From positions 124,001 to 188,000 of the forward strand of contig WHVD01000122.1 of NCBI GenBank assembly GCA_015178975.1: a stretch of 64,000 nt of DNA, in the 5' to 3' direction. The position numbers were made by a program, and so were the translations under genes. The stretch is from Hysterangium stoloniferum. Its lineage: Eukaryota > Basidiomycota > Agaricomycetes > Hysterangiales > Hysterangiaceae. This document shows, in pieces, positions 45,785 through 58,500 of this stretch. The notes beneath the pieces are model-generated. The model did not search any database. It saw nothing but the letters and a program-made list of their open reading frames with translations, and was not told where the DNA came from. Within the stretch, counting starts at the first letter, position 1; each line of letters begins with the position of its first letter.

Positions 45785-46419
45785 GCTGTAGCAGTCAACG
45801 CGACGCGTTGTGCTTAGCCCAAAAGGGAACCCCTTAGTAGCAGCCCGTTTGGGAGGTACACCACAACCTGAATCGGACGTGGGAAACCGCAGGTTTTTCA
45901 CCATTCGATACTTCCCCATTGCGGTAAACAGCTTGGCCAATACCAAAGAGAGTCCGTACGAAAACGCTGGAAGCTGGTTACAATGGCGTCGAAGTGCAAA
46001 TTGACTTACATCCGCATCAACGTGGTTGCCCAATGGTCTGCACTACCATAACCTCTAGTTTCGCTTGTCCTCTCGCCATTCTCATCCTTAAGCCTACGAG
46101 TAACAGCAAGGGCAACTCCTTTCATACTCCATTCAAACCCCGTTTTCTCTAACCACTCTGCAAAATCATCATCTAGGATTGGTTCAGGATGCACTGGCGA
46201 ATGCAGAGGAATTTGAAAGGATCTGTGCCCACACAAAATACGATATGGTAGGATGATGATAAGTTGCGTGGTTATGAATAGGTATATCAATGGCGACACG
46301 CCTAACATGAGGGAAGAAATTCTCAGTGATGAGAACCTTGCGACCGTCTTGCATGTCTTACTGTTATCAACTGGGGCTGAGCATTCAGTATTATTGCTCA
46401 TCGGACGCTCTTGTATCAT
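45785..46419 (-). pseudogene. Beta-lactamase/transpeptidase-like gene fragment
   Basis: The N-terminal half of a fungal serine beta-lactamase-like protein (penicillin-binding fold; usually an esterase or hydrolase in fungi). Seen: a hydrophobic N-terminal segment LIYLFITTQLIIILPYRI, likely signal or anchor; then LDDDFAEWLEKTGFEW; then GVALAVTRRLKDENG and SETRGYGSADH. A GTAAGT..CAG intron-like gap precedes TLFGIG and, one frame over, AKLFTAMGKY. In the family this region is TLFxIGSxSKLFTA, holding the catalytic serine and lysine (SxxK). Here the serine-bearing residues are missing and the frame shifts, and the C-terminal two thirds are absent. Confidence 0.55.
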
Positions 46420-47951
46420 TGATCTGCGTAGGTTGATACGATTTGTTTATAACGAATTGTAAGCGGGTAAGCGGGTCCTTCTGACAGATCTCGTACCTGA
46501 ACTTACCTCTTCCCAGTGTTGCAAAACTCCGGATCGGTCCTCCACAATGTAGCGGTCTCGCGGTCCGCCACCTCTGTCGTGATTTTTGCTACAAAATAGA
46601 GTCTCTCGGAATACTATAATCTAGGCATCATAAAATCTAATATATTAAATAACAAATATGAAGTTCATCAAGAATTTAGACCTCGAAACAACTCGAGGGT
46701 ACATCGCGGTGCCTACATAAAGTTAAGTACAAGGTAAGGCGAGTTCGCATCGTGGGGAGTTCAGCCAACATACTGGGCTTGGTGTTGCTACTCAGTTACC
46801 CCCTACTAGTGCTCATTCCCGAGCCAATCTCTTCCAGAGTTTAGCACCCTCATGAACAGCAGCGGCCATTGCTTGCTTGTGACAAACAGTTTTTTTATGC
46901 TGAATGGGCAATAAGCATGATAAGGAGACATTAAGTTGGTTCGAGTCAATCTTGGATTTTCCTGATGAAATACGTGGGTTATGTGGATATCAATACTTTC
47001 ACTGAATTCATGGCAGATGGGAACCAGATTTGGTGTCTAGATGGGCACGTTTATAGCGGAATTGTCCCTCGAGTTCCATGGATGGATTGACACTGAATAA
47101 CCGATAGAAGGGTAAAATCAGTCAAGGATAAAAGGAATAGGGTGCCGTTAACTGTTCGTCCGAGTCTTGAAAACTTGAGACAGGGATTTTAGTGGTGGTG
47201 GTTTGGTCGACTTCAATTTTGCGAGGGAGTGACAGGTTGGAATCTCGTCTGCGTGTTATACGTCATTCTCCATATTTTAAAAGAGGTCCCATGTAATGCT
47301 CTGGTGACACCATACACACCAACACAAACAACAAGTATCTTATGTAAATATGATTGACAACATTAAGGTCTGTTGCGTTTGGTGTGTGAAGTGTTATATA
47401 ACACGTACAAGAACGACACTAATGGAATTTTTTTATTCTTCAGACAGAAGAGATAACAAGAACAAGGCTAATGTTACGCAATCTACAGAGACAATGGCAG
47501 TCAAGGGCTCATTTTTTTGATGGTCAGCAGAAGTACAAGATAAACATTTGTATTCTGTGAGAATAGCATTAAAGTTCAGAAAGCGATTATGTTGACAAAT
47601 GGCCTACCAGTTGAATCAAGAAGTGATCAGGCAGTTTACCACAAAGGCATCACTGTAGTGCACCGGCAAAATAAGGTTAGAGAAACCGTCAGTACCCGTC
47701 AGTACTAAGAAAGTAGATCGGTCACATAGAAGACTCACAACAAGGTAGAAGATTATGATCAGCCATCGATTAACAATTGAACGTGAACCCGACTATCCAT
47801 AGAGCTTCCGCAATGAATGAAAATATATATATATATAACAACAAGCAAAATAGATTGATGAAGGAAATATATAGGACGATTCTGCGCGACGCCTAATAAA
47901 CGAACTATTATCGATGGAATGAAACTAGGAAGCAACGTGCCAGACACACCT
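46420..47951. other. Intergenic sequence
   Basis: Normal CpG content, several stops in all frames, a (TA)n microsatellite at about 47823-47838. No gene recognised. Confidence 0.4.
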
Positions 47952-49579
47952 CTAGACGTGCGTTTGCATCCTTTCTCCAAAGCGCGAACAGCGCAATACG
48001 TGTTGCACTTTAACGAGAAGCCGGTCGTCGGCGGATGTTTCATCGGCGTCCTCCATACAAGTGTCCACGTCGTCGCTCGCCACAACGTCATCCAACAACG
48101 ATATATCCTCATCCCAAGAGGAGAGCGAATCCCCCTCCGAATCAGAAGAATCAGACATACCATGGTTTGTGGGGGCCCAAGAAGAACGTATTATAGGTCT
48201 AAGATTGTAGCCCAAACGGAGAGAACGGGAAGGACAGGTGTAGGGGACCGTGGCAATGTCCGAATGGGCAGCACCTTCTCGGAGCGTCGGTGCATCACGG
48301 ATGTCGAGAGTGGTCGCGGTCGCATCGTGATCCATGGATTGACCCTGGGAGTACACCCTGAGCGAATGTGGTGGTCGCCTCGTAGGTGTAGGAGACGATG
48401 GCCCCCTGACCCTGCAGTGGCCTCGATGGCCCCTTGTGGGCTCGACGGGAATGCGCCGAGAGCGCTTGCAGACACGGCGGTTGTCTAGCGCGGGGCTAGT
48501 GAGAAGACACTCCTCAATCGCGGATGTAAACCTCGCTCGTGTGGGCTTTTCGTAGGGGCCGGCTCGCCGACGAGAAGGGGTTACGGACTGTCGACACCCC
48601 ACAGGATGTACGACACAGTCACTGAGAGCGGGCGTGCTGCCAGCATATGCGGAGGAGTCGGTGGACCTTGGGGTCTGGGGATTGATTGTTGTACTATAGC
48701 TGGACATCCTGATTGGGGGGGGGCGCACGTTAGGCAATGTGATGATAAACGAGGAAGAAGCACTGACATTGTCAGCTTTCCGAATTCTTCCACACACTGA
48801 AAATGAAGTAAGCGAGACATTCAACATCGCGATGTGTTTCATAACCTGCGGAAAATTGAAGCCTCCACGTTCCTGTGAAGGTTCCGTTGCGCTGGGAAAG
48901 AAAATGTATTGAAGGGACACATGTTCTAAGAAGCAGCTGGAAACTCACATATTCAGACGTTCCATCGCCCGCGTAAACTGAAATGTGGAATTAAAATAAT
49001 TATTTTACAACTCCAAGGCGGGTACATACTCTGTCCGCAGAAAGTCGATCATAGGGCAGGTGGATGTGCGATGGGAACGGGGCGGTTGCCTGTGGCGGGG
49101 CCTCAATGGGGTACTTAGCCAGCGGAAGCTACGATGTACTGACCATGGGTGATGATCTTGTTGACGTCTGTTGCAAGTAATCGTGCTACGGTTTGTAGTT
49201 GAGCTTCATAACCCCAAACCGATTTTAATGACATGACGTACGATGTAAACAGAGCTAGCGTCTGGGTGAGAGGGCACGTACATTCTGTTATCAGACAGTG
49301 ATCAGGGACTAGGATAATATGTGACGCAGGCAACGACATGGCCAAACCACATACAGAGATGGTTGAAAACGATGCCGTAGATGTCGCTGGAGAATTACGA
49401 GACTACACAAGGTACGAGTGATGAATGAAAAGAACGAAGAAAGCAAAACATACTGCTTGATGGGGTGATTCACTGTGGCTCATGGTGATGACCTGTGTCT
49501 CAGCCAGAAGCTCTTCTCCCATGAGCTCTTTCGGTCTGGGAGACGAAGATATGCGATTGTGGGGTAGGTAGCTGACCAT
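47952..49579 (-). CDS. Multi-exon gene of unknown function (model incomplete)
   Basis: Proposed start at 49579, MVSYLPHNRISSSPRPKELM. A clear intron follows (GTATGT...TGTAG, about 49404-49454), then an exon reading SLPASHIILVPDHCLITECT and LQTVARLLATDVNKIITHG. Two more short introns (about 48983-49033 and 48901-48956) lead to FTRAMERLN and a long last exon with FNFPQVMKHIAMLNVSLTSF, a Ser/Pro/Arg-rich middle and a strongly acidic end (DSSDSEGDSLSSWDEDISLL). I could not make the second junction (near 49100) keep frame, so the model needs transcript support. No domain recognised. Confidence 0.45.
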
Positions 49580-50037
49580 TGTGAGTGTGGAAGCGTTGAC
49601 AAGTCCTTCTAGTGGTAGTTGGGGAGAGAAAAGCAGAAGGGTGGATAGGCGCTGGCCGCAAAGCCTTTTATATTCAGAGTGGGAAAAAAAGCGCCACAGA
49701 AACTTTTTATTGATTGTAGCTGATTTGATTGAGCCTTCTTTCAGATGGAATGTAGGCTGGTTTGAGAGTAAACTGAGGTAGTATCACACACAGAATTGCC
49801 CATGGATAAACGAAAAAATCAACAATAAAGACCGTATACTCTGCCACTCAAACTTCACGTGACATGGGTCAAAATGGCGTAGTGTTCATCGATCTCTCGG
49901 TAAAGAACAATGGCGCCTTTATGCATTGTTTCACACGTTATAGCCCCATGATGAGCGTAGGAGGTGCTAACGGTGTCAGTGATGAAAGTTGAAGGACTTA
50001 TTGAGGAACAACACCCATAAGAGTTCACCCCAGGTGT
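49580..50037. other. Upstream intergenic sequence
   Basis: Presumed promoter region of the minus-strand gene. No repeat or gene recognised. Confidence 0.4.
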
Positions 50038-50900
50038 TCAGCAGGAAAGTATAGAGGTTTCAAAGGGGATTTCCAGACGATAAGGAGATGTTGCCTTCGT
50101 GATAGAGCCACCCCAGTCCATTCTAGTCAGATCTAACGGCTTATGGGGGAAAACATTGGGTGACATAGAAGATACTTCAACCAGATGGAGGTGAAATAAT
50201 GGGGATGGCATGGTCGTCTTCTCCTGCAAGGCTTCACGCACCTATTCAAAGTCTCATCCTTCTGGAATAATCTTTTCTCATTTTCGATCCCCATCACACC
50301 AAAATAGCCTCGTACACCCTAGGATGTGTAACAAAAGTGTTAGATCCAGATAGACATGGACAGTCAATGTCGTTCCGGGGAAAGTATTTCCTAACCTAGA
50401 GATTTCACAATAAGAATTCAATCCTCAGGTAAGCTTTAGAAGCAATGCATGAAGGGTCCATGATAATGCTCTTCAGTGACGCCAGATTTCGCATATATTA
50501 TCGATGTGGACACTTTAGACAAAACTAGAGCAGTTTGCGATACCATCGCATCGTCGTAGTGCGGGAGGTAGAAAACAAGTATGTCAAAGGAGGATGATTA
50601 TTTTTATTGTTATTACCACAAGTTTGTGAGGATCTGGGGAGAACTCGAGTCGCACAAGAACTTTAGATAATCCTGAATGCTTCCGACCAGAAATATAATA
50701 GAGATTTTACAAAATAATTCCCCAAAAGTGGTAATGGCATGCTACAGATCACTGAGTGAAGGGGGTAATTCGCTGGGGCGATATAGAGTGATTCTTGGTA
50801 TGGGTTTTGAGAAACTACGGCTGACGACTGGCAGGATTGACCGATGACGTATTGGATCGGGCAAGTCACCTATCCCCGTTGCTCAGAAAATATCACTTTG
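50038..50900 (-). pseudogene. F-box/LRR-like relic
   Basis: Broken frames on the minus strand give RLPDPIRHRSILPVVSRSFS and ITLYRPSELPPSLSDL, then GNYFVKSLLYFWSEAF, then a later LFHLHLVEVSSMSPNVFP. Phrases of this kind open many agaricomycete F-box proteins. Weak evidence. Could be chance similarity in host intergenic DNA. Confidence 0.3.
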
Positions 50901-53708
50901 GCATGGCCTTGTCCTACAACATCGAGTCGAGGTCAAAAATTCAGAGTTACTTGCCCATAGGGGAAACATAGGTGCCAGCTCAAGACCCCATCACTTGCAG
51001 TCTAAGGCGTCCTCAGCCAGCGCATTTGATACACGCATAAGATTCCTATAGCTATTTTCTTCTAATTTTTGCGTTATTTATCACAAAGCGATATGTGAAC
51101 GAGGAGCGTTGGTACAACGGCACATCAAGATTCATATCGGATTACATCAGCTTTCTCACAATACATATATTATCTTGTCAGGCCCTTTTGCTCACTTTTC
51201 GTGGGAAAGGTGTTAACTTTTCGGCGAAAATGTGACCAGACCTCTAGAGGAAGCGCAATACGGTCTGAGTGATATTGTTGGTTGTAAATGCATGGGGATT
51301 ATATTTTAGCTTCGTCTACTATGTATGTATACTGTACGAGAAGTCGTATGGTTAGTTTCAGGCATTCATGGGTAGAAAGAGAGCGCTAGCTCTCCGCGTA
51401 TACGTGGGAAGACTCGCCGCTCAGGAGGGCGGGTCTCCTCATGCGTTACAACTCTCGCATTATTAGTCCATTACTATTATCCAATATAATAATACTGGGA
51501 ATGATGACTGATTTAACACTACTGTCTGTTAAGTTTTCGGTGGTGCTGTTCCTAGACCGTATAACATTCCATTTGTCTGAGTAGGTGACGGTTAACTCGT
51601 TGTAAACGGATGAGAACTATAATACAAGTTTCATCTATATATATACCCCTTAGTAACCCGCTTACTAATATCCCTGTATGGTTTCGCTGGTTTACCGAAT
51701 TCCCAAAAGTTAACACTGTTCTCAGCTTAAAGGGCGAGGGTGGGTGGGTAAAATAATTAGAAATGTTTTAAAGAATGATAATGCATCAATTGAGCGTAAA
51801 GATTTGTTAGAATAAAATATAGAAGCTCCGAATGAACTGTAAGAGCAGTATATAAATTTCGTTTGTGCATATATCTTGTAGTAAGATTAGGCAAACGAAT
51901 GGGTAGATACATGAACACTAGGCTATTTATATATGTCTCAAATGGGGCAACAAAAAGGGATTGAACAATGGGAGTAAAGAAACAAAGAACAAAGAACAAA
52001 AGGAATATGTATTACGAACTTGTGTAACGCTCGTATTCCAACAAGATTTTAAAGACTAGAGTGACAGAGTCGTTACAGAAAAACAAAAGGCGTGAGAATC
52101 CTTCGTACGCTCGGCTGGACATTGAGTCGAACTTCTCCCGGCATGCCAGGGATCGTGCGGCACTCTTACTAACAAGAGCGGTAATGAATGTGGGTATTAG
52201 TGACCCGGTCACTATACCTCCGACTACTCGTAACAAAAGGCTAATTCAATCTATGAACGATAGTGGGAAGTAAGGAGGAAGGTTTAAATTCTCCACATGA
52301 GGTTGGTTTTTGAATGTAAAAACGGCTCTGACAATCACCTGATGTGGGGCATTCGCCGCTCGAGACACTTTGACATCCGCCAGTGACGACAAGCTCAATT
52401 TTGATCATCTGTATATCATTATAAAACACTCTACCCGCCTGTGTAAAATCTTAAAACGCCAAAAATATACTTGAAATCGTGAGTTTTGGTAGAGTACTTT
52501 TGCATTTTAGGCCATCCCCCTCAACATGTGCCGGAATTCTCCGGTGCGTACCTCTTGTGGAGAAGAATAGCGTTTTACAAGGGTCTTTTACATGTCTTTA
52601 AATTTGAAATTTTTAATCTCACGCACCTGCCGAGCTTTCCAAGAGTTATCAATCAAACTTGTTAAAGAAAATGTTTGCGGAGTATTTTCAGAATTTCTTT
52701 TTTTAAATTAGAGATTGTACTTGGTGATTTGTATGAATCTTTTAAGTTTTAATCACCAAGAGAGAAATATTACGCTCTGACTGCAAGGGAATCATGAAAA
52801 TTGCTTCGGAGCGGGATTGACCGTCGATTTAGGAGTTATTTCCTCTGTATTGTAAGTATGATTTTTAAGTCAGAAAGCTGACAGGAAACATTACGTTTTT
52901 AGTAGTTTTTCAGTAACTGGTTCACAAATTGAAAACTCTTTGGAAAATAAATGTGACGTTTTCCGAGCCTTTTTATGCGTATGTTGAAACTTGTAAATTC
53001 GGACGTCCGCGACCAACAACCATCGAAGTTCAAATAGGAGTTGACACCGCAACTGTATTCACCGTATATACGGTCTGTTACTGTACCGTTTGCGATTTTG
53101 GGGCATCGAGTCCAGATACCAGATACGGTGACAGCAAAATACCGGAACTGTATAAGCGGTATAGTACGAGTCGACGCTCATAGACTTATTCCAAGACAGG
53201 ACAGCAAGAGGAAAAGATGGCTAGCTGGAGGTGGTAAGACTACGACAACGAGCGGTATCATAATGAACATGCCTCTAAACTCGAATTACCCCGAAACAAA
53301 CCACTCCCGCCTTGAAAACTTTGATTAAGGCCAGATACCTAAGCTTCCCACAACGTTTAAATCACTGTTGTACTCACCAAGGCATCACGAGGGACGGGCC
53401 TGTCTCATAGATGTACCCAGTACTATGAGAGTCCGCCAACCGATAATTCGACTGAAAAATTTGTGCTGATCGTGGTACAATTTAACAAAACGTCCTCAAT
53501 CAAGAAGGGATTTTTCCAAGACTAAAAGAGACCGCGATTAACGTGTATCTTGTAACGAAGAGAGTAAACAGCCACGAGCAGACCTGTTCTGTAAATCACA
53601 AAAGTCCTCGTCTCCTCAACTTCGGCATATATAACGCCCTATTTCCTCTGTGTCGTCGTTTGTCAACTCGCTCAAGGGCCCAGACGTGACCTATGCGACT
53701 TACATGGT
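50901..53708. other. Long gene-poor stretch
   Basis: Normal CpG content. Only short, overlapping ORFs with no recognisable domain. A TGTTAACTTTTCGG-like motif appears at about 51211 and 51525 and, inverted, at about 51703. A short palindrome agagcgctagctct lies near 51380. I see no supported gene or RNA. Confidence 0.4.
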
Positions 53709-53984
53709 TCAACCAAATCCCAATTTGAAGGACAAGAGATTTCCACCTTCTTGTATAATGTTGCCATTATACATGGCGGACCAGCAGCTCCCACAATATT
53801 TCTTGTGACATTCCAGGATCCGGTAATGTGGGATATCACCCAAGGTTTTATAGGTGATCGCTACTGACGTTTTGCCATAGGCATCATCGTACACGGTATC
53901 GTAGACAACCCTGACAGTCGCAGCGGAGACAGCGAGAACAAGCGCGAGAATGCGGAACACGAAAAACATCATGTTGTTTTGCAT
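53709..53984 (-). pseudogene. Cerato-platanin-like protein, shortened
   Basis: Starts at MQNNMMFFVFRILAL (53984) or the following Met, giving a signal peptide MMFFVFRILALVLAVSAA for secretion. The mature part begins TVRVVYDTVYDDAYGKTSVA, then TYKTLGDIPHY and CGSCWSAMYNGN, all matching the order of cerato-platanin proteins, small secreted cell-wall-active proteins. The segment with the first cysteine after SVA is missing, and after YNGN the normal C-terminal half (the VLAID-type core and last cysteine) is replaced by QEGGNLLSFKLGFG and a stop. About 91 residues against a usual 140. Likely a decayed copy, unless introns were missed. Confidence 0.6.
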
Positions 53985-55713
53985 ACCGCCCTGGTTATTG
54001 AAAGGGTAAGAAGAGAAGTGGAGATACGAAGAGGAATACGGCGAATTATATATACCACCTCTCGAGGAGTATTGAACCATTTTTATGTCACAGAAAAAGC
54101 ACACCACAATGTAAATACCATTCGCTAATTAGATTTTAGACCCTCTGGGAAATCGGCTAATGTGTTGGGTGATGAGAAGGAAAAAGAAAAATAATGGGAC
54201 TATTTTATTTAAGAGAAAATAGACAAAGACGTAGTTAACGACTCACTAATTGAATTTCTGGATGATTTGGGAAACTGGATTACATTTTAGAGCATAACAA
54301 GGTATATACAAGGTAAAAATGGCAGCGGAAATCAGCATACTCGACTATATGCCATTTTATTTCGAAAAATGATGAACTATATTGAGACTTGGATGCCGTG
54401 CTTGCCGGAACGGAGGCCGAGAAGCGCAGCAGCTGTCAGTAGTATACTTGCCATATGTGAGGAGGGACATACAAGGGTCGGGAAAGAAGGAAGTGGGTTT
54501 GAACGTGGTAATATTAATAGCCTTATAAGTAGTTGTGCACGCTGTACAAGAAATTTGGGAAGATTTAGCAGGGTCTGTGTATGTAATTGGAATTGCCAAG
54601 AGGTTTTTCATTTGCAGGGGGGATGTTAGAGAATGGACTAAATGAGTAACTTGAGGAAGTCGTGGTTCACTTCTGAAAAGTTGTCACAGTGAGTTGTTTG
54701 TTGCTAAGCAAAGCAATTGTTCAAGTTTGGTTGTTTCGTCAATATAATTTCGTTTGGTGTGTGGTCCTCGGTATATTTAGCTCTTAGGCTATGCCGTACT
54801 TCACAGTAGCTTAGTATTAAAAACTTTTCTTTCTCGTGTCCACCCTGTGTCCATATCTCCCACTGCGTCAACAGCAATATTGGGCTGTACGGAGAAAGAA
54901 AAATTCGAAAAACATAGAAATAGAAATAATCGTTAATTTCTCAGTAAGTAGAGGATAGTACCAACCGCCTAGATTCTGCGTAATCAACACTCCTTCCCGT
55001 ATGTTCAACAAGTTGAGGTGGAAAAGTTTAAATGACAGGAACGACAAAGCCTTGAATCACTTAATTCAAAACTAGGTCAAGTCGACGTCGCTTCAAGTTG
55101 TTTCCGTAGGGTTTCCTTGCGGTAGTGACAGCTAGATGATGGCCACAAGAAAGAGATGACATGCAATGCTATGAGAGAGGCTAATCAAGAACTTCTTGTG
55201 CCCGTCTGGCTCTCCTTCATGGTGTTACTATTCAAGATACTTCTGTTGTACCGTCAGAAGCCTCTCGCCGGCAATGAACTTAAATTCAACGTAAGGTGAA
55301 CTTTTGTGCCAACCCTACAGCAGATAATATAATTGTGAGAATTTCAGTGGGTTGGCTAAATGAACCATGAGCCATCATCTTTTGTTAAACGAGCCAATTG
55401 ATCGTTCCTGAGGATTTGCGAAGCACGTTCGTATCATAGAGATCGTCCCGTACACGTTTTCTGGTTCCATACTAGTGTATAGGATGGATTCGGCCAGTGA
55501 TAATAAAATGGGGTATATGCATGAGATGACACGCTTAACATCGAAAAAGGTCGGATCACCCGTCATAATTATGATGATCTGCTCCTCTGCCCCACATGGC
55601 TTGTGAACAATAGCGGCCCACGTTGGTTAAAATTTCGACGTAAAGACAACAACAAAAAATATAAATAACATCCCAGAATACTACAATAATTATGATGGTG
55701 GTCTGACAAGTAC
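53985..55713. other. Intergenic sequence
   Basis: No convincing gene. The minus-strand ORF at 54357-54611 is cysteine-containing (SCTACTTTYKA) but unrecognised and lacks a signal peptide. The rest shows nothing. Confidence 0.35.
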
Positions 55714-56796
55714 CACTGGCGCCCCCCACTATGACATTCCCAAAATGGTAATGATTACAAATACGATATGACCCTCAGAATGGTAATGATTACACATATG
55801 ATAGGATAATCGATAAGATCCTCTGCACTCACGAACTTTCTTGTGTATGTTCGCTCTCTCGCTTCTTATTATGTTGTCGTCTGTCATCCCCTGTGTCCAC
55901 CCCAGTTTACCATAGAGCCACTCGTCCACTCATAGATTATCCGTATATAATCATCCCTAAATACCCAAGACAATTGTCCTCCCTGCACTTACAAGACATC
56001 TCTTGCGCAAAGTCCTACATTATATAGTTATCATAACACCATCAGATGACAGTATATAATCGCAACATCTCTACTGGTATTGGAAAGGTATAGCTGTTCG
56101 ATGGACCACATCTATCTAAACGCATTTATAGATTCTTAGAATTATGAGGTATGATAATTGTGGGCGGCGAAACTTCCGGTTGAGGCATCTTCATCATTTA
56201 GACTGTTCCTCGACAGTCTTCAATTCCCAGGGTTCTGGGGAAACCCACTGTAAGGAGGGAACGCCAAGTTCGAGAAGCTTGCCGAAGGCTTTGGAGAAAC
56301 TAGACGAAGGAGGGACGTCAAACAACTATGAGAGCCGGGGGAGAGAAAAAGTTACGCACTCGGCGAAGAACAACGACTCATCCGCAGCATACTTCTTAAC
56401 CCATTGCTTGAATGACTTGTCCTGCACGAGCGCATAATCGGCCCTACATCCCGCAAACCAGACCAAACCCAATCAGGCATCAGCACAGGCCACAGACAGA
56501 ATCAACACACGTACGGCAGCATCATAAGAGTTCCAGTCTTCTTGTCCTGCAGCTGCTTTGGCCCATTCCACTTCCTCCACACCCATTTCTCCTCGTTGCC
56601 TTGTGTTTACTATCCCCAGCCACCTTCTTCATGCACCAGGGTTTAGCACAATTTCTGAACATCGTTGAAGGTAGTGTTTGTAGACGTGTTGTTTGTTTGG
56701 TTCAGGTGGTGTTTGTGGACGTGTTGTTTGGTATGGGTTGTTTGGGTTTGTGGTGAATTCCTTTTTTGGGAAATGTCATAGTGGGGGGCGCCTGTG
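55714..56796. mobile_element. 1.08-kb element with GGCGCCCCCCACTATGACATT inverted ends
   Basis: The left end CACTGGCGCCCCCCACTATG (55714 onward) and right end (56764-56796) are inverted copies of about 30 bp with three or four differences. The inside holds no recognised transposase; short plus-strand ORFs (56144-56437, 56412-56756) have no domain. Near the left end, gtaatgattacaaatacgat and a similar unit repeat at 55748 and 55782. No unambiguous target duplication. Most likely a non-autonomous DNA transposon. Confidence 0.65.
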
Positions 56797-57264
56797 CTCG
56801 TTTGGTCTGACGTATTATCCCAATTTGAAAAAGTCATTTGAAATTATGTTACGGCGTTCGAGCACATGTCTATAGTATACTTGGTGTTCCTGCTGTGCAA
56901 CATACGTATTGAGTTAGCGCTCGGGAGTTCCTGCGACGCGGTATCATGGGACAATAAAGGCCGCAGTCGATTGGGCGGACCGCCCCGGTGAGCAGAAAAG
57001 TGGAAAATATTCTCCTAATACTTCTAAAGACGTGAACAGTAGACGAGCTTCCTGAATGGCTGAACTTATATTGGCAAAGAACTTGACAAATTAATACACA
57101 CCGGTACATGGTTATTAACATGGCATGACACAGAAGGCGGGTAAAATCAAAGTCCGCCATAGTCGTGATATATGACGTGACAAAGGCACGAGACCTTCAT
57201 ATAACTTGGCTTGGACCACCATCTTACGATCTCCTACGTCTCCTACCGCAACTCGTTGTAAATC

Positions 57265-58500
57265 ATGCCTTCTGATGTCGAATGGAAAGACGGGATCTTC
57301 CTCAAGGTATGTCAGTTTTTTCAGTTTTGTCTTCCCTCATTTCAAGTCGTCGACATGTTCTGAGACATTTTCAACTTGAAATGCTCTTGAAATGCTACTT
57401 TTCTGATTCTTTTTTGCAGATCGTAAACGTTGTCGTTTACTTTTTATTCCTTGGATCTAATATCTACACTGTGACGTCGCCTGGAGGAGTCTACCAGGCT
57501 AGTAAAGAGACCTACTTTACTCCTGCAACCTGGGCTTTTGGTATCTGGTGAGTTTCTTCAAAACTGAGGCGTCAAGCTGCTCATTATACTTTTATACAAG
57601 GTCCTTGATTCACCTTCTTCTCCTCGGCGCAATCATCTACCAATTCTTCCCCGCAGGCAAACGGGTGATCGTTGACGGAATTAGCTGGCGATTCCCTCTT
57701 TTGGCTGTCCTTAATGCAATCTATGTCAACTTATGGGTCAGTATCGTATTTTCATTCTCCTTTGCTTATCTCTTACCTATAAACACCACTTCAAACTTCA
57801 ACAGAGCCACCAAAAATATATCTTTGCCTTCATTTTCGCTCTCCTCGTCAGCTCAACTGTCTCACACATCTACTACATCATCAAGAAGCATCATGCCAGT
57901 GAAAACTTGAATGACGAGCGTTAGTCCTGTCCGGCAATAGCCATTCTTGACGCCACTGACGTAATTATGTATCAGTATGGATCCACCTCCCCTTCTCCTT
58001 GTACCATGGTTGGACCACCGTTCTCGTTATTCTCACTGCATTCGAGGCATTCGGTGTGAACGCTTCGACCCACCGCGCTGGAGTCTTTACCAAAGTTTTC
58101 GTCTTCTTGGGCTTGTAAGGTCACTTTTTTTATTAATCCCCCAGCGATTAATGAACTATTGTAGGCTCTTCCTCGAATCGACGTCAGCTGCATACGCCTT
58201 TTCAAGCCCGGAGGGTGATCTCGCTGCCAGTATCGCCATCGCTTGGGGTTTATTCGCCATTTTCACTCGTACGTCATTTTAATTGAGATGAAGTATCTGT
58301 GTGACTACATTCTTACAACGTATCCTATTGTGTCATAGACCAAAGCGATCCCTTCATTCATTGGTCTGCTCTCGCTTTCTCCATCCTTTCTATCTTCTGG
58401 ATCCTCAAGTCCGCCTACGGTTATTGCGTGCTGTACCGCAGCAGCAACGTTAGTATCCTCCATGACGAGGAGAGGGCGCCTCTCGTTCCCGGCAACTAAG
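57265..58500 (+). CDS. DUF1774-like multi-pass membrane protein, seven exons
   Basis: Exons 57265-57306, 57420-57547, 57601-57736, 57805-57919, 57976-58114, 58165-58268 and 58339-58500, with introns of 113, 53, 68, 56, 50 and 70 bp, all GT..AG and all keeping frame. The product of about 275 residues starts [20 protein letters not shown] and ends [11 protein letters not shown]. It has about seven hydrophobic spans, among them [64 protein letters not shown] and [12 protein letters not shown]. Conserved phrases [20 protein letters not shown] and [18 protein letters not shown] fit the fungal DUF1774/tryptophan-rich-sensory-like membrane family. Biochemical role unknown. The best preserved host gene in the window. 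Confidence 0.85.

Noticed and set aside
47919-48488. 189-codon plus-strand ORF
   Set aside because: Antisense shadow of the long last exon of the minus-strand multi-exon gene. The minus-strand frame has the better coding character (acidic C-terminus, splice continuity).
51211-51716. TGTTAASTTTTSGG motif twice direct and once inverted, considered as LTR or TIR ends
   Set aside because: Similarity is limited to about 14 bases, there is no target duplication and no second copy to define an element.
56412-56756. 114-codon ORF inside the 1.08-kb TIR element as a possible transposase
   Set aside because: No catalytic motif or helix-turn-helix; composition looks non-coding.
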